Part shown: piece by piece, positions 56,393-64,000 of the stretch
How positions within the stretch are numbered: position 1 is the stretch's first letter
Layout of the letters: the number at the start of each line of letters is the position of its first letter
Assembly (NCBI RefSeq): GCF_002155695.1
Contig: NZ_MUYJ01000007.1
Coordinates: 145,032 to 209,031 of the forward strand
Source: Erythrobacter tepidarius
GTDB taxonomy: Bacteria; Pseudomonadota; Alphaproteobacteria; Sphingomonadales; Sphingomonadaceae
Direction: 5' to 3'
Length of the DNA stretch: 64,000 nucleotides
Translations under genes and position numbers: made by a program
The notes under the pieces: model-generated
Told to the model about the DNA's origin: nothing
Seen by the model: only the letters and a program-made list of their open reading frames with translations
The model's database searches: none

Positions 56393-56825
56393 CCTGCTCG
56401 TGAAGGATGCGGTAGGAGCGCTTAACGAACACCCAGCGCCCCTCACGCTTCTCCAAGACGTCGTCATACTTGCCCGCTCCTCGCACCAGCTTTCCGGTCT
56501 CGGGGTGCTGGTAAAGTTCGTGGGTATAGGCAACTGCAGTCGCGCGGTTGCCGTCCACCTCGATGCTGCCGGGCTCCATGAAATAGACCATCGGTCGCGT
56601 CATGTTGTCGAGGCCGTAAACCTTCATCGATTCCGTCCAGGCCGCGACGATTGACTCCTTGCCAATAAACACGCCCAGATCGGGATATTCGGGCAGATCC
56701 CAAGATGCGTCTTCCGCCCAGATCGATCCCCACACTTCAGCATCGCGCGTCATCACCCCGTGTGCATGGGTGTTCATCAGTTCGCGGATCGCGAGACGGT
56801 CTTCGATGGGACCCGTAAAGGGCAT
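56379..56825 (-). CDS. SnoaL-like (NTF2-fold) protein paired with oxygenase alpha subunit
   Basis: The 148-residue protein has the SnoaL/NTF2-like pattern: RLAIRELMNTHAHGVMTRD, EDASWDLPEYPDLG, and a C-terminal strand set with KYDDVLEKREGRWVFVKRSY. It begins 16 bp after the Rieske oxygenase alpha gene and is surely in its operon. Canonical oxygenase beta subunits share this fold, so it may be a beta-like subunit; an isomerase or hydratase acting on the oxidised product is the alternative. Confidence 0.82.
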   Translation of the reverse strand: MPFTGPIEDRLAIRELMNTHAHGVMTRDAEVWGSIWAEDASWDLPEYPDLGVFIGKESIVAAWTESMKVYGLDNMTRPMVYFMEPGSIEVDGNRATAVAYTHELYQHPETGKLVRGAGKYDDVLEKREGRWVFVKRSYRILHEQVSDY

Positions 56826-56841
56826 GGCAGTGCTTTCCTTG

Positions 56842-58182
56842 TCAGGGGCGGCAGCCGGCGAGCCAGTCGTTCAGAACCTCATGGAAGTACCGCACACGGG
56901 TTTCCTGCGCAGCAAGATGGGCGTCAGAATAGCCTCGCGAATGCATGCCGGCCTGCATCCCCTCGGCCAGTTCCATGTCCTGGTAGACAATCTGGCCGGT
57001 GAGTTCGGGAACGCCGCGGCCCTGGTCGAACACCCGGTGCTCGCAGGCCTCGGCCTCGCGCAGCGGGCGTGGACCCGCCATGATCGAATCCACCACCTCC
57101 TGCCCTTCGACCGGGAAGGCCATGCACCATAAGTCGAAGAAGCATTTCTCCGCATCGTCGGGGTGCGGTTCGCTACGGAAGAACACGAGGTTGTCGGGCA
57201 GGAAGCTTATCGTGACATTGGGGAAGATCACCGTGTGCAGGCTGTCAGTGATCTCCTCGTCGCTAAGGTGTTCGTAGTGGAGATAGCCGCGTTCTCGCCA
57301 TAGCCGCCGCTTGGCCGCCTTAAGGTCGCGCCAGCCCTGGATCACGAAATCTTCGTAGGAACGGTAAGCGTCAGGGTCGATGTCCCAAGCCTTTAGGATC
57401 GCGGCGAAGACTTCGTTGGTGCCAATTGCCGGGCGGTCGGTCAGCGAGGGGCGCATGGGCTGGACCGTGCGACCGTGCCCCTTGGGCCACAATTCGTGGC
57501 GCGCGCTGTCCACGTCCTGGTCGATCCAGGGCGGCACCTGCGGGTGAGCGGTACGGGTGTGATAGCTTTCCGAAAAATTGTCGGTGACGAACTTCCAGTT
57601 GGCGTTTAGCTCGATCCGGTACCACGCCACTCGCACGGCGGTGTCCATCGCGTAGTTGCGGTAGAGCGCAGGTATTGGGTCGAGATAGTCGGCGAGTGGC
57701 GGTGCGGCATCGTCCATCGTGTACCACGCAAACCCGCCCCAGGCGTCACAGCGCAGTTCCTTGAGGCGCAGCTTGCCGCAAGGGTTGCCTTGAGGAAAAT
57801 CCTGCGGATCCTGTGCGTATTGCAGCACCCCATTCTTGCCCCAGCGCCAACCGTGATATGGGCACACGAAGGCCTCGACCGAGGAGGATTCGCGCACCAG
57901 GCGCATCCCCCGGTGCCCGCAGGCGTTGTAGAAGGCACGGATGCTGCCGTCCTGCTGCCGCACTACGATCACCGATTCCTTCATGAAATCATGGACGAGG
58001 AAGTCGCCCGGATCGGGAATGTCCGATAGCCGCCCAGCGATGTGCCAGATCTTCGTCCACAACATTTCCCATTCGGCCCTTGCGAAATCGCGCGACCAGT
58101 AGCGATCACCGGTGATCGGGTCGCCGCGCAGGTTTGCCGGATCGCGGCCGTTCATCGGCATCGGCACCTGATGGGCGGTCAT
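56842..58182 (-). CDS. Rieske non-heme iron oxygenase, alpha subunit 1
   Basis: The 446-residue protein has a Rieske domain with ligands C88, H90, C107 and H110 (ACGHRG, VCPYHGW) and a catalytic domain whose iron histidines are H208 and H213 (DNFSESYHTRTAH). It belongs to ring-hydroxylating oxygenases acting on aromatic or polycyclic compounds; the substrate cannot be read. It is paralogous to the plus-strand oxygenase 900 bp away, with the same domain spacing. The SnoaL-like gene follows it; a copy of the 18-bp motif lies 82 bp upstream. Confidence 0.92.
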   Translation of the reverse strand: MTAHQVPMPMNGRDPANLRGDPITGDRYWSRDFARAEWEMLWTKIWHIAGRLSDIPDPGDFLVHDFMKESVIVVRQQDGSIRAFYNACGHRGMRLVRESSSVEAFVCPYHGWRWGKNGVLQYAQDPQDFPQGNPCGKLRLKELRCDAWGGFAWYTMDDAAPPLADYLDPIPALYRNYAMDTAVRVAWYRIELNANWKFVTDNFSESYHTRTAHPQVPPWIDQDVDSARHELWPKGHGRTVQPMRPSLTDRPAIGTNEVFAAILKAWDIDPDAYRSYEDFVIQGWRDLKAAKRRLWRERGYLHYEHLSDEEITDSLHTVIFPNVTISFLPDNLVFFRSEPHPDDAEKCFFDLWCMAFPVEGQEVVDSIMAGPRPLREAEACEHRVFDQGRGVPELTGQIVYQDMELAEGMQAGMHSRGYSDAHLAAQETRVRYFHEVLNDWLAGCRP

Positions 58183-58245
58183 GTGCGGCTCTCCACGACT
58201 GTTCTAGAGGGCCTGTCTGAACCAGCGGCCTGTACCGGCAAACTA

Positions 58246-58944
58246 TCAGTTCTGCGAGGAATTCGGCACACCTGCCGGTTTTTGTCCCTTGGCACTTTGG
58301 AAGATCGCTTTCACCATCATGACTAGCGCCTCGCGGACCGCTTCGCGCCGTTCGGGCTCGGCGATAAAGGGGCGATTGATGACCAATCCCAAGTGGAGCG
58401 CGGCCGCAAGGTCGTTGGCGAGCAGCATCGCTCGCGGCGCGCCCTGCCAATGCGGGATCGCACGCTCAACCTCGCCGATCCATCTCCGCTCGAAGGCCTG
58501 AGTCGCCGGAATCAGCAGTGCGGAGAGTTCGGGATCGGTGCGCGCTGCCACCACCAGTTCCAAATAGGCAGTGAATTCAGGCGTCTTCACGCTTTCCCAG
58601 TGCACGGCGGTCGCGACTTCGATAGCGTTCTCAGGATCGCTGTCGCGCAGCGCGGCGAGGTAATCGGACAGGAACCGGTCGAGCCGCTTGTGCAGCACGT
58701 GATCGATCAGCGCGCTGATCAGATCCGCGCGGCTGGCGAAGTGGTAGTGCATCGCCCCTCGTGAGACATTGGCCAGCTTCAGCACCTCGACCGTGGTGAG
58801 CCGGGCAAAGCCGCCTTCCACCAGGCAATCGGTCGCGGCATTGAGAATCAGCTTGCGAGTGGCGGCGGCCTTTCGCTGCTGCCACCGCTCGGGTGAGGGA
58901 AAAGCGTCGGTTTTCGGCAGGGCGGGCGCGTGGGGATCGTTCAT
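58246..58944 (-). CDS. TetR-family regulator
   Basis: This 232-residue protein has an N-terminal TetR helix-turn-helix (TRKLILNAATDCLVEGGFAR, VEVLKLANVSRGAMHYHFAS) and a helical C-terminal ligand domain. It sits between two divergently transcribed oxygenase operons and is the best candidate for their controller. The start MNDPHAPALP was used; a much longer in-frame reading upstream overlaps the second oxygenase gene and is not credible. One copy of the 18-bp motif lies within its 3' end. Confidence 0.88.
   Translation of the reverse strand: MNDPHAPALPKTDAFPSPERWQQRKAAATRKLILNAATDCLVEGGFARLTTVEVLKLANVSRGAMHYHFASRADLISALIDHVLHKRLDRFLSDYLAALRDSDPENAIEVATAVHWESVKTPEFTAYLELVVAARTDPELSALLIPATQAFERRWIGEVERAIPHWQGAPRAMLLANDLAAALHLGLVINRPFIAEPERREAVREALVMMVKAIFQSAKGQKPAGVPNSSQN
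58265..58282 (-). promoter_or_regulatory. Shared 18-bp element, copy 3 (AAAACCGGCAGGTGTGCC)
   Basis: On the minus strand this matches the AAAACCGGCA-N4-TGCC element and lies 82 bp upstream of oxygenase alpha 1, inside the last codons of tetR. The same orientation relative to the gene is seen for the other copies. Confidence 0.55.
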
Positions 58945-59005
58945 CGACCATGTTCTTAAAGCCTTGGGCGCGGTACTGCCAACCCCACCTAACGAAATGT
59001 CTAGC

Positions 59006-59046
59006 TTGATGGGTAAGGTAGACAAAATAAAACCGGCACAGTTGCC
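59006..59046 (+). promoter_or_regulatory. Candidate promoter with shared 18-bp element, copy 4, upstream of oxygenase alpha 2
   Basis: AAAACCGGCACAGTTGCC occupies 59029-59046, 48 bp before the start of oxygenase alpha 2. It overlaps a possible promoter, TTGATG (59006-59011), 16 bp, TAAAAC (59028-59033). An element placed over the -10 region would suit a repressor operator. Promoter activity is inferred from spacing only. Confidence 0.45.
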
Positions 59047-59094
59047 TTTTTGTCTCGTAACGGACGCGGGCATGGCACCCAAAGGGAGAGGTCC

Positions 59095-60414
59095 ATGAAT
59101 ATTCAACTCGGCGTGTCGCGCTATGCCTCGGGGGCTGACCAGCCGGTCCGCGGAGATGTCATCACCGGCGAACGCTACACCTCGCGCGAATGGATGGAGA
59201 AGGAATTCGCCAATCTCTGGCCGCGCGTGTGGCACCTCGGTGCGGTTCTGGCCGAATTCGAGGAGGAGGGCGACATCGTGCGCCACAACTTCGCCCACGA
59301 ATCGGTTCTCATGGTGCGCCAGGCCGACGGGTCCATCCGCGCATTCTACAACACTTGCCCGCACCGCGGGAACCGACTGGTGCTGGGCGATGTGACCTCG
59401 ACTGACCGGATCACTTGCTCCTATCACGGTTGGCAATTCGATCCGGCGGGAACGCTGGTGCACGTGCAAGATCCCGAGGACTTCCCGGGCGGCAACCCCT
59501 GCGGCAAGGTGCGCCTCACCGAACTGCGTTGCGAGACCTGGGGCCCCTTCGTATTCTGGTGCATGGACGATGATGCGAAGCCGCTGCTCGAATGGCTTGC
59601 CCCGCTCCCCGAAAGGCTCGCCGGCTATGGCCTAGAGACGTGGGTCAGGGCGATGAACCTGTCCTGCGATGCCGACTTCAACTGGAAGATCATCCGCGAC
59701 AATTTCAACGAGAGCTATCACCTCCCCACCATCCATCCCGAACTTGCGACCTTCATCAACGATGGGCTCGATGACACGCTGTTCGAGATGTACGACAGCG
59801 GCCACAACGCTATGTGGATGAAGGGGCATCAGCCAACCACCCGTCGCCAGTTTGACAATGTCGACGCCCCGCTTGACGACATCGCGCGCGCCTGGGGCGT
59901 GGACCCCGAAGCCTACGCAGGCCGGCCCAGAGCGATCCGCGAGGCGATCATCGCGGCCAAACGCAAACTGGGGCCCGAGCGCGGCTACACAAACTATGCC
60001 TCGATGACAGATCAGCAGCTGGTGGACTATTTTCACTGCACATTGTTCCCCAACCTGACGATCACGATGTCGCCCGAACAGTGCCAGATCCTGCGCACCG
60101 AGCCGCACCCGACCGACCCCGCAAAGTGCATCTTCCAGCACTGGTGTCTCTATCCTCCGGTCGAGGGGATGGAAGAAGTCGAAAGCCCGATCGGCCGGAT
60201 ACCGTTGAAGCATGACGCGGTGCAGCGCCACTCGACCTATGGCGACGGGGTCAGTCTCGGCTTTGTCGCCGACCAGGATCTTTCGATCGGCACCACCCAG
60301 CAGCAGGGCCTCGCATCGCGCGGGTTCAAGGGAGCGATCCTGACCTATCAGGAAAAGCGCATCCAGCGATTCCACGAGTTGCTCAACGATATCGTGCTGG
60401 GCAGGCCAACCTGA
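59095..60414 (+). CDS. Rieske non-heme iron oxygenase, alpha subunit 2
   Basis: The 439-residue protein has Rieske ligands C88, H90, C108 and H111 (TCPHRGNRL, TCSYHGWQF) and iron histidines H209 and H214 (RDNFNESYHLPTIH). It shares long similar stretches with alpha subunit 1 (RQADGSIRAFYN against RQQDGSIRAFYN; DPEDFPGGNPCGK against DPQDFPQGNPCGK), so the two arose by duplication or act on related substrates. GGGAGAG precedes the ATG. Its stop overlaps the start of the SnoaL-like gene. Confidence 0.92.
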   Translation: MNIQLGVSRYASGADQPVRGDVITGERYTSREWMEKEFANLWPRVWHLGAVLAEFEEEGDIVRHNFAHESVLMVRQADGSIRAFYNTCPHRGNRLVLGDVTSTDRITCSYHGWQFDPAGTLVHVQDPEDFPGGNPCGKVRLTELRCETWGPFVFWCMDDDAKPLLEWLAPLPERLAGYGLETWVRAMNLSCDADFNWKIIRDNFNESYHLPTIHPELATFINDGLDDTLFEMYDSGHNAMWMKGHQPTTRRQFDNVDAPLDDIARAWGVDPEAYAGRPRAIREAIIAAKRKLGPERGYTNYASMTDQQLVDYFHCTLFPNLTITMSPEQCQILRTEPHPTDPAKCIFQHWCLYPPVEGMEEVESPIGRIPLKHDAVQRHSTYGDGVSLGFVADQDLSIGTTQQQGLASRGFKGAILTYQEKRIQRFHELLNDIVLGRPT

Positions 60415-60833
60415 TGGCGGCCATGCCTGAGGCGGTGCGCACCGCGATCGAACGACTTATGGTGGAGCATTGCCGCAATGTCGATGTGCTCGAGGACATC
60501 GACAGGCTGATCGCGCTATTTACCGAGGATGCGGTGGCCGATATGACCGCGATCGGCGTGCCGCTTATTGAGGGCCGTGCCGCGCTTGCCGACTTCTACG
60601 CGGGCGTTTTCGCGAACCTCTCCCACAGCTTCCATCTGATCGGCAATTGCCGCGCGGAAAGCTGGGACGGGAAGGTCGGCACGATGAGCGCCTATGTGAT
60701 CGGCATGGGCCAGCCGCGCGCGGGCGCGCGGGTAGAGATGCAGGTGCGTTATGTCATGGAGTGCATCGAGACGACCGGCGGGTGGCGGTGCCGCCGCTAC
60801 ACTGTCACCCCGATGATGCCGCTCGGCGGCTAG
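60414..60833 (+). CDS. SnoaL-like protein paired with oxygenase alpha 2
   Basis: This 139-residue NTF2-fold protein (IERLMVEHCRNVDVLEDIDRL in part, LFTEDAVADMTAIG, GGWRCRRYTVTPM) is translationally coupled to oxygenase alpha 2 through TGATG. The arrangement mirrors that of alpha 1 and its SnoaL-like partner. It may be a beta-like structural subunit or a separate enzyme of the pathway. Its 3' end overlaps the convergent dehydrogenase gene by 4 bp. Confidence 0.82.
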   Translation: MAAMPEAVRTAIERLMVEHCRNVDVLEDIDRLIALFTEDAVADMTAIGVPLIEGRAALADFYAGVFANLSHSFHLIGNCRAESWDGKVGTMSAYVIGMGQPRAGARVEMQVRYVMECIETTGGWRCRRYTVTPMMPLGG

Positions 60834-61609
60834 ACCGAGGCGAAGCCGCCGTCGATTACAAGTTCGTCGCAGGTCATGAAGCTCGCCGCTTCGGACGCGA
60901 GGAACACCACGCCCGCCGCGATCTCCTCTGCGCGGCCCATGCGGCCGATCGGGTGGCGCGCCGCGGTGCTGGCGATGGCGGTCTCGACATCGGGCATGAC
61001 GCCGAGATCGACATAGCGCTGGAAGATCCCCGCCAGCATCCCGGTGTCGACGCCGCCCGGATGGACGCTGTTGACCCTGACCGGATGGCCAAGCGCGGCG
61101 AACTCCGCCCCCATGCACTTCGCGAGCATCGCCACCGCCGCCTTGCTGGTGCAATAGGCGGCGTTGAAGGGCGCCCCGCGCAGCCCCCCCACACTGGACA
61201 CGGCGATCACGCTCGCCCCGCCCTTGCGCCCCTGCCCGCCCGCGATCAGCAGCGGCAGAAGCACCTGCGTGCCGAGGATCACGCTGTCGACATTGACCGC
61301 GTTGACCCGGTGGAACTCGGCGAGCGGCGTCTCCTCGAACTTCGTCACCACCGACAGCCCGGCATTGTGCACCAGCACGTCGAGCCGACCATGGTCGCGC
61401 TCGACCAGCGCGCGCAGGCGCTCCCAGCCTGCGGGGTCGGTGACGTCTAGGGGGACGTAGCGGAGGGGGCCCTCGCCTGCGGCTTCGGGTTGGAGATCGG
61501 CGGCGATCACGACCGCACCCGCTGCCTGCATGGCCGCGACAGTCGCGCGGCCGATGCCGCCATTGGCGCCGGTCACCACCGCCACCGTGTCCTTGAGCCC
61601 GATCGTCAT
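60830..61609 (-). CDS. Short-chain dehydrogenase/reductase 2
   Basis: This 259-residue NAD(P)-dependent SDR has TGANGGIG at the cofactor site, LVHNAGLS, and the catalytic Tyr-Lys in YCTSKAAVAML. A typical role beside ring-hydroxylating oxygenases is oxidation of a cis-dihydrodiol or alcohol; this is inferred. The start ATGA overlaps the stop of the upstream SDR, so the pair is translationally coupled. Confidence 0.9.
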   Translation of the reverse strand: MTIGLKDTVAVVTGANGGIGRATVAAMQAAGAVVIAADLQPEAAGEGPLRYVPLDVTDPAGWERLRALVERDHGRLDVLVHNAGLSVVTKFEETPLAEFHRVNAVNVDSVILGTQVLLPLLIAGGQGRKGGASVIAVSSVGGLRGAPFNAAYCTSKAAVAMLAKCMGAEFAALGHPVRVNSVHPGGVDTGMLAGIFQRYVDLGVMPDVETAIASTAARHPIGRMGRAEEIAAGVVFLASEAASFMTCDELVIDGGFASV

Positions 61610-62409
61610 TGCGCCGTCCACCCCCCGTCGATCACCAGCTCCGCGCCGGTCATGTAGCTACTGTCTGGCCCAGCCAGGAAGGCGACCGGCCCGGCGATCT
61701 CGTTAGGGTGCGCGAGCCGGCCGATGGGGGTCGCGGCGTTCATCCCCTCGATCAGGTGCTCGACCGATGGCGCTGCCCCACTCGCCACCCACCGCTCGAA
61801 GCCCGCATGGAGCAGCGGGGTCTCGACGAAACCCGGGTGGAGCGAATTGGCGCGGATCGGCATTTTCTTGGCGGCGAACTCCATCGCGATCCCCTTGGTG
61901 AACATCCGCACCGCACCCTTGCTGGCGTTGTAGGCCGAAACCTCGCTCATCCCGACGAGGCCCATAATCGAGCTGACGTTAACGATGCTCGCCCCGCCCG
62001 CGACCGCGCCTCCGCTCGCAGCCATCAGGGGCGTGAAGGTGCGGGTGCCGAGGAACACTCCGTCGACATTGACCGCCATGATCCGCCGCCAGTCGGCCAT
62101 CGCGATGCTTTCGACCGTGCCGGTAAGGTCGGTGCCGGCGTTATTTACGAGGATGTGAAGCTGGCCGTGCCGCCCGGTGACGAAGCCGAGCGCCGCCTGC
62201 CAGGCGTCCTCCTCGGTCACGTCGAGCTGGATGTAGCTGGCGGCCGGACCGAGGCCCCCGAGTATCGGCGCAGCTGCGGCCGGATCGTCGAGATCGCCGA
62301 TCACCACCTCGGCCCCATCGGCCAGCATGCGCCGCGCGCACGCGAGTCCGATGCCGCGCAATCCCCCGGTGACGAGCGCCACCCGCCCAGCCAGACCCTT
62401 GTCCGCCAT
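61606..62409 (-). CDS. Short-chain dehydrogenase/reductase 1
   Basis: This 267-residue SDR has TGGLRGIG at the cofactor site, LVNNAGTD, and the catalytic YNASKGAVRMF. AAGGAGG lies six bases before the chosen ATG; a longer start 7 codons upstream lacks such spacing. It is the first gene of a two-SDR operon convergent with the oxygenase alpha 2 operon. A 16-bp perfect palindrome lies upstream. Confidence 0.9.
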   Translation of the reverse strand: MADKGLAGRVALVTGGLRGIGLACARRMLADGAEVVIGDLDDPAAAAPILGGLGPAASYIQLDVTEEDAWQAALGFVTGRHGQLHILVNNAGTDLTGTVESIAMADWRRIMAVNVDGVFLGTRTFTPLMAASGGAVAGGASIVNVSSIMGLVGMSEVSAYNASKGAVRMFTKGIAMEFAAKKMPIRANSLHPGFVETPLLHAGFERWVASGAAPSVEHLIEGMNAATPIGRLAHPNEIAGPVAFLAGPDSSYMTGAELVIDGGWTAQ

Positions 62410-62455
62410 GTCGGTCCTCCTTGTCCCCAACGCTGAGGGAATGACACAGTCGGGG

Positions 62456-62471
62456 GACAGGGTAACCTGTC
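62456..62471 (-). promoter_or_regulatory. Perfect 16-bp palindrome upstream of the SDR operon
   Basis: GACAGG-GTAA-CCTGTC is a perfect inverted repeat 47 bp upstream of the first SDR start, a usual place for an operator. Nearby AAAACGGCA at 62473 resembles the start of the 18-bp element but lacks one C. No regulator is identified. Confidence 0.45.
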
Positions 62472-62517
62472 AAAACGGCAAGACGAGCACGCTCAGTAGC
62501 GCACGCGCGCGCTCTAG

Positions 62518-63345
62518 GGTTGAGATTCAATTGGCCCACCAGATGATGGCGGCGACGATGAGGACGGCGGAGAGGAAGTTGTCTGCGCGTTTGTCATAGC
62601 GGGTGTGGATAGGGCTGACCCGAAGGGCGGCGAAGTCAACTTCTTGAGGCGACAGGAGCAGCGTTCGATTGCATTTCGCTGCTTGTAGGCGCGCGCGTCG
62701 TAGGCGTGCGGATTTCTGCGCTTTGGATTGGGCGGGATGACGGGTTCGCAGCCGTGCTTGGCCAGCCACTCGCGCAGTGACTTTGCATCGTAGACGCGGT
62801 CAGCAAGCAGGCAGCGGGGCCTTCCGGTGATGGCGAGCAAATCGCACGCGCCGCTCAGATCGTGGGCATTGCCGGGCGTCAGCACCAGAGCGCGGGGCCG
62901 TCCTGCCTCATCGGTCAGCGCGTGAACCTTGGTGGTACGTCCGCCTCGGGATCGGCCGATAGCCTGCGCCATCGCCCCCCTTTTGCACCCGCTGCCGAGC
63001 GGTGCGCCTCGATGTGCGTGCTGTCGATCGAGGCCGTGACGCCGCCGATCACGCCGGATGAGCCGGTGAGAGCGTAGTGGATATCCTCCCCCGCACCCTG
63101 CTTGCGCCAGCGGTTGAAGCAGTTGTAGATCCTTGTGTCCGGGCCATAATCAGCCGGCAATCACGCCACCGGGCGCCCGTCTTGAGCATGTGCATAATGC
63201 CCGAGATCACCCGCCGGTCATCAATCCGGTACGCCCCGCGCCGGCCAGTGGGAAGCAGTGGCTAAATCGCTCCCCAACTCGCATCGTCCAGCCAATATAG
63301 GTGCTTGCTCCTCCAAGGTGCCTCCTCGGCAACCCTGAATCAGCA
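62518..63345 (-). pseudogene. Decayed IS5-family element with transposase remnants
   Basis: Transposase pieces are readable in several frames on the minus strand. They are DDRRVISGIMHMLKTGARWRD, then after a one-base loss PADYGPDTRIYNCFNRWRKQG and SIDSTHIEAHRSAAG, then TTKVHALTDEAGRPRALVLTPGN and finally TRYDKRADNFLSAVLIVAAII. A TAG at 63262-63264 and at least two frame breaks make it non-functional. The ends share TGNNATTCA-like sequence but are approximate. Confidence 0.82.
62615..62638 (-). repeat. 24-bp repeat, copy 2
   Basis: This sequence matches 51652-51675 at 23 of 24 positions on the opposite strand. It lies where the IS5 transposase reading jumps frame between CRLKK and TRYDKRAD. 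Confidence 0.6.
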
Positions 63346-63443
63346 ACTCTGCGCTTCCGCTAGCGCTAGGCTCAGGACCCATTAAGTTGCTTGCACTTGA
63401 GGCGATGGGTTGATTCAACATCGGCACCAAGGAGGTGCTGCTG

Positions 63444-63812
63444 GTGTCGGAGCTTTGGTTGTTGAGCGAGGCGCAGATGCGCCGGATTGAGCCCTATTTT
63501 CCGCTGTCGCATGGGATTCCACGGGTCGATGACCGGCGCATCGTGAGCGGCATTATCTTCGTGATCAGGAATGGCCTGCGCTGGCGCGATGCGCCTCCCG
63601 CCTATGGCCCGCACAAGACGATCTACAACCGGTTCATCCGCTGGAGCCGCCTGGGCGTGTTCAACCGTATCTTCGCCGAGCTCGCCGCCAAGGGCGGCAA
63701 GCCCGACCAACTGATGATCGATGCTACCCATCTCAAGGCGCACCGGACGGCGGGGAGCCTGCTAAAAAAGGGGCTCTACCCCGACGTATCGGGCGCACCA
63801 AAGGTGGCTTGA
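63444..63812 (+). CDS. IS5-family transposase, first frame (orfA)
   Basis: The GTG start follows AAGGAGG by 8 bp and gives SELWLLSEAQMRRIEPYFPL, then DDRRIVSGIIFVIRNGLRWRD, YGPHKTIYNRFIRWSRLGVF and MIDATHLKAHRTAGSLLKKG. These hold the DUF4096 and first DDE aspartate regions. It ends after a slippery AAAAAAG at 63764-63770 that should allow -1 frameshifting into orfB. Confidence 0.85.
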   Translation: MSELWLLSEAQMRRIEPYFPLSHGIPRVDDRRIVSGIIFVIRNGLRWRDAPPAYGPHKTIYNRFIRWSRLGVFNRIFAELAAKGGKPDQLMIDATHLKAHRTAGSLLKKGLYPDVSGAPKVA

Positions 63813-64000
63813 ACTCCAAGCTTCACGCTGTCTGCGATGGCAGGGGCCGCCCGTTGATCATGCTGCTCAGCGAAGGGCAGATGAGCGACTACAAAGGGGT
63901 GGCCCTGATGATCGATGCCTTCCCAGGAGCCAAGGCGTTGCTCGCTGACCGGGGCTATGATGCCGCCTGGTTCCGCCATGCCTTGGCCGAGCGCGGCATC
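63764..64000 (+). CDS. IS5-family transposase, second frame (orfB), 3' end beyond window
   Basis: In the -1 frame after the slippery site the sequence continues GALPRRIGRTKGGLNSKLHA, LIMLLSEGQMSDYKG and ALLADRGYDAAWFRHALAERG, the second catalytic Asp region of IS5 transposases. It is made as an orfA-orfB fusion by frameshifting in such elements. The end is outside the window. Confidence 0.82.

Larger units (their letters stand above)
63363..64000 (+). mobile_element. IS5-family element (IS427-like), cut by window edge
   Basis: The left part of an IS5-type element begins near GGCTCAGGACCCATTAA and holds a two-frame transposase joined by a slippery site. The right end is outside the window. 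Unlike the neighbouring IS5 remnant, the frames are intact as far as seen. Confidence 0.75.

Noticed and set aside
58999..59023. GTCTA-N15-TAGAC as the TetR operator
   Set aside because: Arms of 5 bp with a 15-bp gap are too weak; the shared 18-bp element is the better candidate.
58945..59469. Longer TetR protein starting inside oxygenase alpha 2
   Set aside because: The extra 175 codons are antisense to the oxygenase N-terminus and have no similarity to TetR proteins.

Overview
The window looks like chromosome of a GC-rich alphaproteobacterium of the order Sphingomonadales, most likely Erythrobacteraceae (Erythrobacter/Porphyrobacter type). This rests on protein style and gene neighbourhoods: an imuAB-dnaE2 mutasome with GTTC-N7-GTTC LexA boxes, an XrtA/PEP-CTERM regulatory operon, a DUF2842 protein, a zapA-6S RNA-fau arrangement, several TonB-dependent receptors and sphingomonad-type insertion sequences. 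No species can be named from the sequence alone.

The left part, 1-42 kb, is ordinary chromosome. Positions 1-7.6 kb form an SOS-controlled DNA-repair and mutagenesis block on the minus strand: imuA, imuB, a PilZ protein, a radical SAM DNA-repair protein, a DUF4130/UdgX uracil-DNA-binding fusion, and dnaE2, which runs off the left edge. Two LexA boxes divide it into two transcription units. After it come an amino acid permease, panB, a DUF475 membrane protein and an SBF-like transporter. Next is the XrtA/PEP-CTERM operon (sugar transferase, PrsK, PrsR, TPR lipoprotein). A RamB/ScfR-like regulator is divergent from isocitrate lyase. An M20 hydrolase and an SLC13 permease follow. The stretch 26-37 kb holds tRNA-Leu, suhB, efp, thiE, a glycolysis/Calvin-type cluster (tkt-gap-pgk with fda), zapA, 6S RNA, fau and tRNA-Asp. 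Genes for the branched-chain 2-oxoacid dehydrogenase (E1 alpha, E1 beta, E2) and thyA lead up to tRNA-Pro(CGG).

The right part, from tRNA-Pro at 42.25 kb to the end, is accessory. It opens with a truncated tyrosine recombinase next to the tRNA. A probable iron-uptake locus follows: a decayed TonB-dependent receptor, an AraC regulator, an intact siderophore-type receptor with a PepSY membrane protein, and two Fur-box-like palindromes. Then comes debris of three IS3-family elements. The last intact block, 52.3-62.4 kb, looks like a catabolic gene set. It has a Rieske ferredoxin, a TonB-dependent receptor, an NADP-dependent oxidoreductase, two mirrored pairs of Rieske oxygenase alpha subunit plus SnoaL-like protein around a TetR regulator, and two translationally coupled short-chain dehydrogenases. 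Four copies of an 18-bp element, AAAACCGGCA-N4-TGCC, sit upstream of the oxidoreductase, the receptor and both oxygenases, suggesting one regulon. The block ends at a decayed IS5 element and a second IS5 element with a programmed frameshift signal, cut by the window edge.

The two places most worth following up are the SOS block, including a 60-residue in-frame insert in DnaE2 and the PilZ gene inside the mutasome operon, and the mirrored oxygenase regulon with its shared operator-like motif.
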